NCBI GenBank assembly: GCA_014529385.2
Contig: CM043952.1
Span: forward strand, 55,652,619 to 55,716,618
DNA length: 64,000 nucleotides
Direction: 5' to 3'
Source: Adiantum capillus-veneris
Taxonomy: Eukaryota; Streptophyta; Polypodiopsida; Polypodiales; Pteridaceae
The notes under the pieces were generated by a model. That model was not told the DNA's origin. It did not search any database and saw only the letters and a list, made by a program, of their open reading frames with translations. Position numbers and translations under genes: made by a program. Numbering within the stretch: the first letter of the stretch is position 1; the number at the start of each line of letters is the position of its first letter. Positions 9,605 through 21,515 of the stretch are shown here, in pieces.

Positions 9605-12600
9605 TCATCTTATCGTTTCTCGCATCTTTAGCAGTGATTCGTACCTAGGATGTAGGTTCATCATTGTTGGGCCAAAGATGTCTGTATTCATGGTGAAGAA
9701 CCATGTATAGAATGCTTCTTCAAAAGCCTGGAGGTGATAGGATGGTAGAAACATGATTCTTTGATACAGCGCATGTATCACCTCCTTGGAAGGCTGACCT
9801 GACAGATCATAAGCACATCTGTATGTATCTTGGAAGAAGAATATGTTGTCGGTCACCTGGCCTGGCTTGAAGGTCTCGAACACTGCTAAGATGGTTCTGC
9901 AGATTTTCCTCATCATAATGCATGTAAGGTCATGTGAGCCAGTGAACAACTTTATGGCACCTGTTAGGGTTTTCACCATGTATTGGACACTTTATCTCTC
10001 ACCTGCCTTCACGCCCGGCAGCTTTGGGTAGTTCAGCCAAGTGGGTTGGCTTCTTTGCAAAATTTCCTGTGCCTTCCACGTTCTAACCCTTGGTAGAGGA
10101 CAGAAGCTGAGGTTGTCTCTGATATGTTTAGGTGCCTCTACCAAGTGGATTAGGTATTGTGGGTACTTTGTAAGCCAATCCTTCCTCCACTTTAGCTGAG
10201 AATCCACAATAAGTTTAACTCCTTCAGGCTTTGAGGTGTCTGCATTGTAGAGAGGTACAGTTGGCTCTTCTCTGATCCGCTTGTTTATTGTAGCTGCCTC
10301 ATATTTTAGCAATGGATATGGGAGAGAGGGTTGAAGCCACTCGCGCCTGAGATTGCTGGCGTTGATCTTCTGAATGGTCATAGATTTGAAGACCCTCTGC
10401 TCCCACTCCAAGGCTTCCTTCGTGGTTTCTATGAGTTCTTCCTCTATTGCCTTACGCAATTTCTCCTCCTCTTCTTGTGTTAGATCGTGTGGCTCTTGAG
10501 AGGATCCTGCTATGATTTCCTCTTGCATAGGTGTGTCCACAGGATCTGCCACATTTTCAAGGTCGATGCCCTCATTGGCAGCTGGCCCTGAGCTTTCTGC
10601 CTCTCATCCTTGCTGGCCTTTCAACTTCTCAATTTGCCTGAGGAGTCTTTGCTTTTCCACTTCAGCTTCTCCGCCCATATTCACGAGGAGGTCATTAAGT
10701 TCAGCGTTTACTCTTTCGGCCTCCTCGAGCTTTATCTTTATGCTTTCCACTTCTTCTTGTAGGGCTTTTTGGCCCTCCTCCATTCTTGTTTGCATTACTA
10801 TAGAACCTTCAGTCATCATCAATCTCTGCTTTTTCTCGAGAGTCAGCTCCTTTTGAAGTTCCTGCACTTGCTCTTCATATAGTTGACTCTCGGAAATGAT
10901 TTGAGTCGAGCTCGTAGCTCTGACTCTAGTAGGTGATGCTCGCAGCCTCTGGCCGATTGTTTGATCTTTGAATTTTAGTTGGTCCTTGAGCTCAAGGACT
11001 TCATCCAGCTTGCTTCTTGTTCTATCTCTGCTCTCTCCTTGGCATTCCTCATAGCCTCTACTTCTTTCGTTTCTTCTGCCAACTGTAGCGTCAAATTATC
11101 TCGTTCTTTTTCGACATCTCACAATGACTTGCTGAGCTGCTAACACTCTTCTTCAGCCTCTTGTATTCTTTTTGTTGCTGCCTCATTTGCGTCTTCCATT
11201 GCTTGGCAGTTTTGCAGATCCCTTGCCAAGCTGGCCTGCAGGTCATCTTCTCTCTCCTTTTGCCTTTGGCTTTGTGCTTGCAGAGAATCTACTTCCTTTT
11301 TTATCTGTTCTTAAGTGGTTTTGAGAGTTGTCAGTTCTTTCTCTGAAGCCATGGATTGTGCCCTTAATCCGTCTAGCTTTGTCATCACCACGTCCCAGTC
11401 ATTGAAGGGCGGGTGCATGTCTACCGTGTCGGTAGCAATTTCTTTTAGCTCAACTAGCCTGATGCCTTTCATCTGTTCTTTAGGCCCTGTCCTCACCAAG
11501 TCGAATGCAACTGTGGCGGCTTCTTCCTTCATATAGCCTGCATCTAGCAGGTCCAAAAATGCATAATAGGCCTCATCTAATCCTTTTTGCCGAGATTCAG
11601 GCTTGGCCTCTTCTTTTGGCTCAGGTTCCTGCCTTTGCTCTTGCTCCTCTGCTTGCCTTTCTTCTTGTTTGTCCTCAGCCTCCTTGTCTTCCTGTGGAGG
11701 GCTGCTAGGAGGTGGTGAGGGCGGTGGGCTGGGTTTAGGACTGGGTGGTAAAGTTGCAGGTTTTCCCTGTAAGTCCCTATCTGCTTTTGTTTTTCTTTCT
11801 CTTTCTTGGCTTTCTTATTCATCTAGCAGTTTCTACCTTATCTGCTCTACTTCCTCCTCTGTGAAAGGGACATGGGGGATGTTTTCTGGTGCAGCATCAA
11901 GAATCTCAAAATTTTTGATATAATCTTCAAAGCGGTCCCTTTGCACTCTTCTGGATGATTCGGACATAGACTCGAGAGATGGCTTCCAGAGTTCGTTTAA
12001 ATCACCCTTGAGGGCTCTCTCTACTCGGAAACTCTCCATCAGCCTCTCTAGTCTTGCCACTTTTTGTGACCTTGTCTCTTTGGCCGGCACTTGAGCAAAC
12101 TCTTTCTTTCCTTTCTTCTGCTCGGGTTGCTCCTCTTCAACTAGCTCTAGACGTCTTTTCAACCTCGTAGCCACCCTTGGTTCCCTTTGAGGCTCATCTT
12201 CCTTATCTTCTTTTACTCTCAGCCAATCATTCTGAGATGGGGGGTCAGGCCACCTTCCTTTAGCGTGTAGTGCCCCATATACCACCTTGGTGATCAGTTC
12301 TCCTGGCACTATGTAAGTTGGCTTTTTGTTGCCCATCTTTACTAAGCTGTCATGTATGTATGCCGCATAGTTGATTATCTTTGGGGTGCCTTTTGTCATT
12401 GCCCAAGTAAACGTTGTGGCAATTGCACCTGGCGGCATCCTATACTTTAGTGGCCTCTTCGTGCACATGTGGAAGTACCGGTTGTATAACTGGCTCATGA
12501 TTTCCACCTTTGGGTTGGAAATGTCTTCAAAGGTGTAATTTGTCTTTTTCTCTTTGTACACCTTGACTTCATCCCTTCTTTTTGTTACATTGTCTCCCTC

Positions 12601-13078
12601 ATTAGAGAGGTCTAGTGCATGGGCTACAACCCGCTTAGTGATTATTATCTCTGTATGTGGTCTGCCTTATAAATCTGTTACCTTGGCTACTCCATCCTCT
12701 TTGATGCTTGTTACAAACTCCCAGACTCTTTTGATGTCCACTCCTGCCAGTATTGCTTCGAAGTAGTTGTGGAGATCCAAGTAGCCGGCCATCTTGCTTC
12801 GTACAAACTCGTTGAGTTATCTTGGCAGCATTGGTAGCTCTATGACATTGCCTTCATTGTCTTTGAACACTCCATGGTAGATCTTTAGGTCATTCGACTC
12901 TAACATATCCTCTTGTATCCAGGTGTTGGTGGGCTTTAATGTTCCTTCTAGAATGACAAAGGGTTTCACTTCGTCCAGATAGTCTTTGATGGTCATTCTT
13001 TTCCTCTTTTCCAGTGACTTCGAGGCCGCTATAGATCCTGTTGCACTCAGTAGTCCGAAGTTAGCGTTTTTTCCATAT
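9605..13078 (-). pseudogene. Long coiled-coil ORF of the giant gypsy element (unknown)
   Basis: About 1,150 codons remain recognisable, ending just before the purine tract. The N-terminal third looks globular (KMAGYLDLHNYFEAILAGVD; later MPPGAIATTFTWAMTKGTPK). A highly charged Lys/Glu/Arg section follows, then a Pro/Glu-rich linker, long heptad-like coiled coils (VESIKIKLEEAERVNAELND), and a C-terminal region (DNLSFCPLPRVRTWKAQEI). The frame is broken by about six stops and one shift between 11310 and 10870. I do not recognise the family. The architecture recalls the extra ORFs of plant Athila/Tat-type gypsy elements, which also pair a globular part with coiled coils. A structural or env-like role is only a guess. 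Confidence 0.6.
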
Positions 13079-15939
13079 TAGCTGCGAAACTGAGTTTTAC
13101 TTATCCAAATGACTTGAAAATTGAAAATAAAGCTTAAAAGGAACTTGTGAAGCTGTGCATGTGCTCACAGTGCAAATCTAGCCAAAAATTTCCATCTAGA
13201 CATCCTACGCATAGGATGTCTTTTTCATCAGAATTGGTTCATACTTGACATGCAGGTAGTGTAAGGCTCATGGAACATGGCTATATGTTTTGATTTGGAT
13301 TTGGATATCAAAAAAGTGGATTTTTGGGCTGATTCAGGCTTTAGGTCGCAATTTGGGTAGAATGTCCATCATAGGTAGCAATTGATGTCCAAATGGGTTA
13401 AAAATTGGTATATGGGCTCATTGTACCATGGTATTGGCTCCCATGATGTCATTCTTTGCACAGAAGGCTAAATTTATGTTGGAGACATCCTACGCGTAGG
13501 ATGTCTTTTTCATCAAAATGACATGAAACTTGTTCTGTGGGTTGTCCTTGGCCTATGGAACATGGTCATGTTCTTGGATTTGAATGTAGACAGGATTTGA
13601 TGCTTGTAAGGCTCTGTGAGGTGTTTTTTGGGCTCAAAAAGTGTATCCTGAGGGTGTTGGGGGTCAAAAGTGATTAGAATGGCTTCAAACTTGATATATG
13701 GGCTCCTGATGATGAGGTGATTTGATCTGGAATGATAAAACATCCATTGCATGTCAAAAAGGTCAATCAGACATCCTACACGTAGGATGTCTATTTCATC
13801 ATTTTTTCTACCTGACCACACAGATTGTTTGCTGATGTGTTGGTGAATGTGTTGTGCAAGTTTCATGGGATTTGGACAAGATTTGGTTGGTCGTTGGCCC
13901 CTTATTGCCTCTATGCCGTAACTTTGCGTTTTTCCATGCATATGAGGTCAAACTTGGTCCAATTGTGATGAAACTTGGTGTATGGCTTGTAAATGTAATT
14001 CAGAACATGCGCATGATAAAAAATGTTGGAGTTTGTGCCAAAAAGTGCCCTTGAGACATCCTACGCGTAGGATGTCTCCTGGTGATTTTTTCAGTATTGG
14101 TGCTCCCAATGCTTGCCCTTTGCCCCCCTAAGTCTCTTTTGAGCCTAATTTCAACAAAAAAGTCAAATGGATAGAGTATAATTCCCTGTGTGGACTTCAG
14201 AGCCTCCGAGCCATTTTCTGACTTTTGGCGTGCTTTTTGGCGATGAAATTTCTTGATGTTGGTCTCCATAGCTTCCCGATCCCTTGGGGATCCTTGCCGT
14301 ATGGTTTTTGTCGACTTTGGTTTCACCGGAGCTCCATTTGGCAATTTGTCGCTTTAGAAGCACCCGTGGTTGCGTGTACATACCTTTGATGATTTGTGGT
14401 GGTCTACCACCATAGGACTTGGTTGTTGATGGTCTAGGAAAGCCACTCGTGAAGTTTGGTGGCAAACGGACTTGCGGTTTCGCCGTAAGTGCAATTTAAC
14501 GCTTTGTGTGTCTCATGCCGTTTCTGAAGTTTAGTGCCGCTTCAGGTCACTTTTTGGTCATGCGGATCATATAGACTCGTCGAGCATGTCAAGATGCTCC
14601 TACCCATGAATTTTGGTAGCATTTGGTCGTCGTTTCGCCGATTTCCCATTTGGTGGCCTCTTGCGGGTTTCTGGGAATTAGGGTTTTTTCCGATGGTTTC
14701 CTACTGCCTTTGGCTATCTAGGACTGGTCTCCTAGACTAGGGTAAGCTGCCGATGAAGTCTTGTTGCTTTCGGGTTAGCCGTTAGGCCGCCGTCTCTACT
14801 TGTAGGTCTCTACCGCCCGCTTTATGTCCCTACGCTAGTTTTCGCGACATAATGACAAACATGCGTGAAAAGCTCAAGGTGGTGAGCCTACCTCTCATGT
14901 CTGGAGCTCATCGGGTAGTCGTGCGCGTCGTAGAAGCTACTGGAAGGTCGATCCGCTCTAGGTGGCAGAAGCTTTCTCCACAAAGTCAATAGTGAGAATG
15001 AGCTAAAAATGGGGTGAAAAATTCTTATAATGGAGGTCCCCGAACCTCTTTACATGAAATTTGACATGTGCTCCTATCTTCTTGCGAGATACGGTTTAGG
15101 CTCAAAAATTTCTTGATTTAGACTCCATTTGCTCTGTTTACCAGAAATTTGGCATTTCGGTCCAAACCTAGCCAAAACACGCTTTCCGGTCCAGTCTCAT
15201 AATTGCACCCCCATTGTACTATAGTCACTGGTCATCCCTATAGTCACTGGTCATCCCTATATTTTTCGTTTTTCATTACGACTGTTTTTCACCTGCTTTT
15301 TGTATTTTTGAAGTTTTTTTGCCGAAAATTAGCAAAATTAAAAGGATAATAGCAAATCAAACCCAGAAAATCCCCAAAAATCATAATAAATCACAAACAT
15401 CACCGCAACACATTATATACACTCACATGAAATTTTTATGGTCGGATTTCTCCGTTTTATCAATTTTTTACCTGAAAAATGACTATTTCTACTTATATAC
15501 ACACACCTAGGGGCTTGATTTGGCGTTTGGCCCCATATACCTGTAGCTTCATGCTGTATAAGGGCATATGTACTTGGGTTACTCCAAAAAATTTCGCAAT
15601 CAAACAACAACCCTTAAAATAGTCAAAAATCATGCCCTTTTTTGTTGTTTCTGTTATTGGTTCCGCATTTGAGAGTGCCTCTAAAATGCCTCCCCCCCTC
15701 CTAGCCAGAGTCCTCCCGGACGAGAAGGTTTCGCCTCGGAGTATGTGCCGTGCATAGGTTGAAAAATTTGTGCTAATGCCTGGCCGATTAATGTGGCCCT
15801 ACTTTATGCATACTCTGTCAATGCATAGAAAAATTAATGTTGTGCAAGAGAAGGGAATAAGCAAGTTGCTTATTGGCATTCGCCGTCGAGGTTTCCTGCT
15901 TTCTTTGCAAGTAACAGCTATAACTCTACTTCTCTCTGT
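13079..15939 (-). other. Non-coding region of the giant element with hairpin repeats
   Basis: This 2.9-kb stretch lies between two coding blocks and has no recognisable protein. Its downstream part (in element sense) is a decayed tandem array with a palindrome every 285 bp (13198-14078). The rest (14100-15900) is unassigned apart from a small tandem duplication of GTCACTGGTCATCCCTATA near 15222-15260. Confidence 0.6.
13198..14078 (-). repeat. 285-bp periodic repeat array carrying a palindrome
   Basis: Palindromes start at 13198, 13483, 13769 and 14054, spaced 285, 286 and 285 bp. Each is the arm AGACATCCTACG followed by its reverse complement; the second and fourth are perfect, and the fourth extends to 26 bp (14053-14078). 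Sequence after each palindrome (TTTTTCATCA...ATGGAACATGG) is alignable between units, so this is a decayed tandem array, not isolated hairpins. Tandem repeats in untranslated regions are known for large plant gypsy elements. Confidence 0.85.
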
Positions 15940-17071
15940 TTAATTGTCTTTTTTGCAAACGGGAGTTGCTTTGCCGAAACTGATGATAGAGTCGTAGTTG
16001 TTTCTAAGGATAGAATGGGCTGGGATGTAATGGCTATGGGCCGTATGGCCTTGGCTTTCCATTGGTATTTTGTTGCTGTTGAATTTTGTAGATGTTTTTG
16101 GACTTTCTTGTTTGCCACTGGTTTGTCTTCCATTGGCATCCTCATATGTTGGTTTTCCTTTTTGAAATGCAGTTGTCTGCTTTTCGTTGTTGCTTGTACT
16201 GAAGGGAGTTCCTTTTGCTTTTGCTTTGGTATCCAAATGTGAGTGGCATCTCAAAGTTCATTTGCGACGTTGCCTCAAATTCTTCAATAGGAGGTAAGAT
16301 CACATTCTTTTCTTTTCTTGTGCTATTCATGTGGTTACTCATCCTATTAGCCTCATTGGCCTCACGGATTTGCTTCCACAGATCATCTACACCATTACAG
16401 TCCTTACCCATTTCTGCCAATATTTTAGGCTGGAACCCGTTACTTGCCCCATCGGTGGTATTTGGCACTATGATAGGCTCTCCTATGGTTACTCATCCTA
16501 TTAGCCTCATTGGCCTCACAGATTTGCTTCCACAGATCATCTACACCGTTACAGTCCTTACCCATTTCTGCCAATATTTTAGGCTGGAACCCGTCACTTG
16601 CCCCATCGGTGGTATTTGGCACTATGATAGGCTCTCCTCTGGACTCATAGGCATTAGTGAATTTTTCTTTTGTTTCCACATGTTTCTCTAAAGTTGGTTG
16701 GATAGGGGTTGGAGCTGGTGCTTCATGCCAATTTGCTGGTTTACCCAGCGGGTCTTCCATCAATGATTGAGCCATCTCGATCATCTTTTTACACATATCC
16801 AACCTCTGTTTTTCTATTTTTGCATATGGATAAGTCATCCACCTTTGCTCCTGGGTTTGGTTCTTTTTAAGTCGAGCTTCATAAGTGTTGAGCCAGCAGA
16901 GGATCACACCCGCATTTTTGCTCACACCCATCATTTTGTAACCATTGATTGTAATAAATGTCTTTCCGACATTAATTTTGATTTGAGCCATTCATTAAGT
17001 AACGGGACTCAATTGAGTTTCCAGCCTGTAATCTCGACGTAATTTCACCTGCTGATGTAAATAATTAGAAA
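15940..17071 (-). pseudogene. Second coding block after gag of the giant element (unknown)
   Basis: Read from 17071 leftwards. An open segment, a pair of stops just before an ATG at 16991, then about 180 codons (MAQIKINVGKTFITINGYKM). A Pro-rich, then Gln/Lys/Ser-rich low-complexity tail continues to about 15940. A 164-bp tandem duplication (16332-16659) throws the frame, since 164 is not a multiple of three. It would follow gag directly if the insertion at 17072-22099 were removed. I see no protease or other enzyme motif, so this is probably the rest of a gag-like structural polyprotein. Confidence 0.5.
16332..16659 (-). repeat. 164-bp tandem duplication within coding block
   Basis: The segments starting at 16332 and 16496 are nearly identical, both beginning TGGTTACTCATCC on the plus strand. 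The duplication is out of frame, so it disrupts the coding block around it. Confidence 0.9.
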
Positions 17072-17094
17072 TGTTCTCACCTCCAAGGCTGAGG

Positions 17095-17101
17095 TATATA
17101 A
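17095..17101 (+). promoter_or_regulatory. TATA box of the nested LTR
   Basis: TATATAA, about 73 bp upstream of the (GA)n run. It is the only TATA-bearing LTR copy in the array; the truncated LTRs have lost it. Confidence 0.65.
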
Positions 17102-17173
17102 GCCAAAGTTTTGTAACCTGAAGGGGGATTCAATAATTAATCAAAGTGAGTTTTGAGCGCCGTGACTGTGTCT

Positions 17174-17198
17174 GAGAGAGAGAGAGAGAGAGAGAGAG
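17174..17198 (+). repeat. (GA)n run inside the nested LTR
   Basis: 25 bp of GA repeat just downstream of the LTR TATA box. The position matches that of the longer (GA)n in the giant element's LTRs. Confidence 0.9.
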
Positions 17199-17826
17199 TC
17201 TTATCTCCTTGCTACGCGAGCTACGGGGCCGCCATTGGAGAAGCGACACCGCCATTGTGTTAGCAACGGTGAGAGCTACGCACAGATACCAAGAGTGCGT
17301 GCTATCGACTTCTACGTGTGGTAAGTTCCTACGAGCTTCGGTGTGAGTTTTCTTCCAACTCGTGTGTCGGAATAGAGCGTGCAGCATATCAATAGAACCA
17401 CAACGAGTAGAGCTACGCATTAGTACCATCGGGGTCAAGTTTCGGTCACCTGTAATTTTCGGCCTGTCTTCATACGCGTTTGCCGCACGGAGTGGTTATA
17501 GGTTGATTTTGCAGTTCAAGTCTTTAGGGTGTTGTTCTTACCTAGTGTATAGACTTCCCCTTGAGTTTGAGATCGATTCAATGATTCGAGATCCTGTTTC
17601 GTATAGCATTCGTTCGTAGTACGGATTTCAGTCACTTGCGTGTTTTCGAACTTGGATTTGATTTCCTTAGTAGTGATTGTCATTAGAAGGTCGAGTAGGT
17701 GATTTGACACCCACCTAGTTGTTTCCATGCGCCTGCGGGTCAAGCTCCGTCCTCGTCTGACAAATTCTGTTGTTGGTTGAGTTCTCGCTATTTAGCTTCC
17801 GCTAGCGGCGTAACCGCCTTAACATT

Positions 17827-17844
17827 TGGCGCCGCTGCCGGGGA
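17827..17844 (+). other. Primer-binding site, tRNA-Asp (first of three)
   Basis: TGGCGCCGCTGCCGGGGA starts two bases after the LTR. It is complementary to the 3' end of plant tRNA-Asp with one mismatch. Repeated exactly at 19252-19269 and 20677-20694, so the array carries three PBSs. Confidence 0.9.
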
Positions 17845-18364
17845 CGAGAGCCCTAAGTAGGTGACCTTAGACTAATCCTACGAGGTGAGTCGTATAAACT
17901 ACTTTGTATACTTTAGTTAGAAAAGATCTAGGAGTGGTGGACTCTGAAGCTCTCGAGAGATACTAGGAAGTGGGGTATTCCTGGGTCTTCCGTGTTGACA
18001 GTAGTTTTAGTTTAGCTTAGATTAGATTGTTTTTGATGGTGTTTAAGTGATTGTTGACATAAAAAGCATTTGCTACTCCTTGTGTGGTAGTAAATCTCTT
18101 TATATTTTCAATTGCAAAAAATCCATTTTATGATTAGAAGTAGCTTAGGTAGGGCCTCATTTGATCCTGATCTAGAGCTATCAATTGGTGTTCTATTTGC
18201 TTGATGTGTTTGATTGCATGTTAGATCACTGAAAAAGTCGCTTTGGTAGTGAAATATGCAATAAACAAAGTTCAGAAAAATTTTCTGTGTAACTGATTGT
18301 TGCTGAGCACTTAGAAGAGCTATTGGAAGAGTTCTGTGCTGAAAAGCTGGAAATCTGCAACTTT

Positions 18365-18388
18365 AGACATCATACGCGTATGATGTCT
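18365..18388 (+). repeat. Perfect 24-bp palindrome in leader (first of three)
   Basis: Arm AGACATCATACG followed by its reverse complement, about 520 bp downstream of the PBS. Identical copies lie one and two periods later (19790-19813 and 21215-21238). A truncated copy ends each leader (for example 18652-18665), where the array junction cuts it at the centre. It is the counterpart of the giant element's palindrome with one base pair exchanged. Confidence 0.9.
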
Positions 18389-18665
18389 TAGGACCTAAAC
18401 AGAGCCTAAAATTGAAAATTTGACATTGCCAGAGTGTTTAGAAGGGGGGTTTTACCCTGAGATCAACTTAAAACAGGAACATTAACACTCAAAGAACCCA
18501 AAAAGACAAGTCGGAGTCCAAGAAACGCAAAGAATAGGAAATTTTGGATTCAAATCTTGTTTTTACATTCAAACCTGACAAAAACACTTGAAACTCAATT
18601 ATAAACATTGGAGAAGGCTTAAAACCAAAAATAGTCAAAATCTGGGACAAAAGACATCATACGCG

Positions 18666-20090
18666 GGATCACACCCGCATTGTGTTAGCAACGGTGAGAG
18701 CTACGCACAGATACCAAGAGTGCGTGCTATCGACTTCTACGTGTGGTAAGTTCCTACGAGCTTCGATGTGAGTTTTCTTCCAACTCGTGTGTCGGAATAG
18801 AGCGTGCAGCATATCAATAGAACCACAACGAGTAGAGCTACGCATTAGTACCATCGGGGTCAAGTTTCGGTCACCTGTAATTTTCGGCCTGTCTTCATAC
18901 GCGTTTGCCGCACGGAGTGGTTATAGGTTGATTTTGCAGTTCAAGTCTTTAGGGTGTTGTTCTTACCTAGTGTATAGACTTCCCCTTGAGTTTGAGATCG
19001 ATTCAATGATTCGAGATCCTGTTTCGTATAGCATTCGTTCGTAGTACGGATTTCAGTCACTTGCGTGTTTTCGAACTTGGATTTGATTTCCTTAGTAGTG
19101 ATTGTCATTAGAAGGTCGAGTAGGTGATTTGACACCCACCTAGTTGTTTCCATGCGCCTGCGGGTCAAGCTCCGTCCTCGTCTGACAAATTCTGTTGTTG
19201 GTTGAGTTCTCGCTATTTAGCTTCCGCTAGCGGCGTAACCGCCTTAACATTTGGCGCCGCTGCCGGGGACGAGAGCCCTAAGTAGGTGACCTTAGACTAA
19301 TCCTACGAGGTGAGTCGTATAAACTACTTTGTATACTTTAGTTAGAAAAGATCTAGGAGTGGTGGACTCTGAAGCTCTCGAGAGATACTAGGAAGTGGGG
19401 TATTCCTGGGTCTTCCGTGTTGACAGTAGTTTTAGTTTAGCTTAGATTAGATTGTTTTTGATGGTGTTTAAGTGGTTGTTGACATAAAAAGCATTTGCTA
19501 CTCCTTGTGTGGTAGTAAATCTCTTTATATTTTCAATTGCAAAAAATCCATTTTATGATTAGAAGTAGCTTAGGTAGGGCCTGATTTGATCCTGATCTAG
19601 AGCTATCAATTGGTGTTCTATTTGCTTGATGTGTTTGATTGCATGTTAGATCACTGAAAAAGTCGCTTTGGTAGTGAAATATGCAATAAACAAAGTTCAG
19701 AAAAATTTTCTGTGTAACTGATTGTTGCTGAGCACTTAGAAGAGCTATTGGAAGAGTTCTGTGCTGAAAAGCTGGAAATCTGCAACTTTAGACATCATAC
19801 GCGTATGATGTCTTAGGACCTAAACAGAGCCTAAAATTGAAAATTTGACATTGCCAGAGTGTTTAGAAGGGGGGTTTTACCCTGAGATCAACTTAAAACA
19901 GGAACATTAACACTCAAAGAACCCAAAAAGACAAGTCGGAGTCCAAGAAACGCAAAGAATAGGAAATTTTGGATTCAAATCTTGTTTTTACATTCAAACC
20001 TGACAAAAACACTTGAAACTCAATTATAAACATTGGAGAAGGCTTAAAACCAAAAATAGTCAAAATCTGGGACAAAAGACATCATACGCG
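18666..20090 (+). repeat. Tandem unit 2: truncated LTR, PBS, leader (1425 bp)
   Basis: Begins with the scrap GGATCACACCCGCAT, which is also found at 16901-16915, then enters the LTR about 180 bp from its start. LTR ends at 19249, PBS 19252-19269, leader to 20090. An 85-codon frame repeated in each unit (18787-19044 here) lies inside the LTR and is not credible as a gene. Confidence 0.9.
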
Positions 20091-21515
20091 GGATCACACC
20101 CGCATTGTGTTAGCAACGGTGAGAGCTACGCACAGATACCAAGAGTGCGTGCTATCGACTTCTACGTGTGGTAAGTTCCTACGAGCTTCGATGTGAGTTT
20201 TCTTCCAACTCGTGTGTCGGAATAGAGCGTGCAGCATATCAATAGAACCACAACGAGTAGAGCTACGCATTAGTACCATCGGGGTCAAGTTTCGGTCACC
20301 TGTAATTTTCGGCCTGTCTTCATACGCGTTTGCCGCACGGAGTGGTTATAGGTTGATTTTGCAGTTCAAGTCTTTAGGGTGTTGTTCTTACCTAGTGTAT
20401 AGACTTCCCCTTGAGTTTGAGATCGATTCAATGATTCGAGATCCTGTTTCGTATAGCATTCGTTCGTAGTACGGATTTCAGTCACTTGCGTGTTTTCGAA
20501 CTTGGATTTGATTTCCTTATTAGTGATTGTCATTAGAAGGTCGAGTAGGTGATTTGACACCCACCTAGTTGTTTCCATGCGCCTGCGGGTCAAGCTCCGT
20601 CCTCGTCTGACAAATTCTGTTGTTGGTTGAGTTCTCGCTATTTAGCTTCCGCTAGCGGCGTAACCGCCTTAACATTTGGCGCCGCTGCCGGGGACGAGAG
20701 CCCTAAGTAGGTGACCTTAGACTAATCCTACGAGGTGAGTCGTATAAACTACTTTGTATACTTTAGTTAGAAAAGATCTAGGAGTGGTGGACTCTGAAGC
20801 TCTCGAGAGATACTAGGAAGTGGGGTATTCCTGGGTCTTCCGTGTTGACAGTAGTTTTAGTTTAGCTTAGATTAGATTGTTTTTGATGGTGTTTAAGTGG
20901 TTGTTGACATAAAAAGCATTTGCTACTCCTTGTGTGGTAGTAAATCTCTTTATATTTTCAATTGCAAAAAATCCATTTTATGATTAGAAGTAGCTTAGGT
21001 AGGGCCTCATTTGATCCTGATCTAGAGCTATCAATTGGTGTTCTATTTGCTTGATGTGTTTGATTGCATGTTAGATCACTGAAAAAGTCGCTTTGGTAGT
21101 GAAATATGCAATAAACAAAGTTCAGAAAAATTTTCTGTGTAACTGATTGTTGCTGAGCACTTAGAAGAGCTATTGGAAGAGTTCTGTGCTGAAAAGCTGG
21201 AAATCTGCAACTTTAGACATCATACGCGTATGATGTCTTAGGACCTAAACAGAGCCTAAAATTGAAAATTTGACATTGCCAGAGTGTTTAGAAGGGGGGT
21301 TTTACCCTGAGATCAACTTAAAACAGGAACATTAACACTCAAAGAACCCAAAAAGACAAGTCGGAGTCCAAGAAACGCAAAGAATAGGAAATTTTGGATT
21401 CAAATCTTGTTTTTACATTCAAACCTGACAAAAACACTTGAAACTCAATTATAAACATTGGAGAAGGCTTAAAACCAAAAATAGTCAAAATCTGGGACAA
21501 AAGACATCATACGCG
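20091..21515 (+). repeat. Tandem unit 3: truncated LTR, PBS, leader (1425 bp)
   Basis: Near-identical to unit 2, with single differences such as T at about 20520. PBS at 20677-20694. The junction has the same scrap and the same breakpoint in the palindrome as the other units, so all units derive from one rearrangement. Confidence 0.9.

Larger units (their letters stand above)
17072..17824 (+). repeat. Full LTR of the nested element
   Basis: A 753-bp LTR with TGTT/AACA ends. A TATA box (17095-17101), a (GA)n run (17174-17198) and a U5 end resemble those of the giant element's LTR, so the two belong to sister families. Later copies in the array lack the first ~180 bp, including the TATA box. 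Confidence 0.85.

Noticed and set aside
10512-10856. Ser/Phe-rich plus-strand frame of 114 codons
   Set aside because: It is the antisense shadow of the coiled-coil ORF on the minus strand, whose Glu/Lys codons read as Phe/Ser/Leu in reverse.
13198-14078. CRISPR-like array (palindromic repeats at regular 285-bp spacing)
   Set aside because: Spacing is far too long, the spacers are homologous to each other, no cas genes are present, and the context is a plant retrotransposon.
17827-20694. tRNA-like sequence (GGCGCCGCTGCCGGGGA)
   Set aside because: It is the primer-binding site, complementary to only the 3' end of tRNA-Asp. No cloverleaf or anticodon arm is present, so it is not a tRNA gene.
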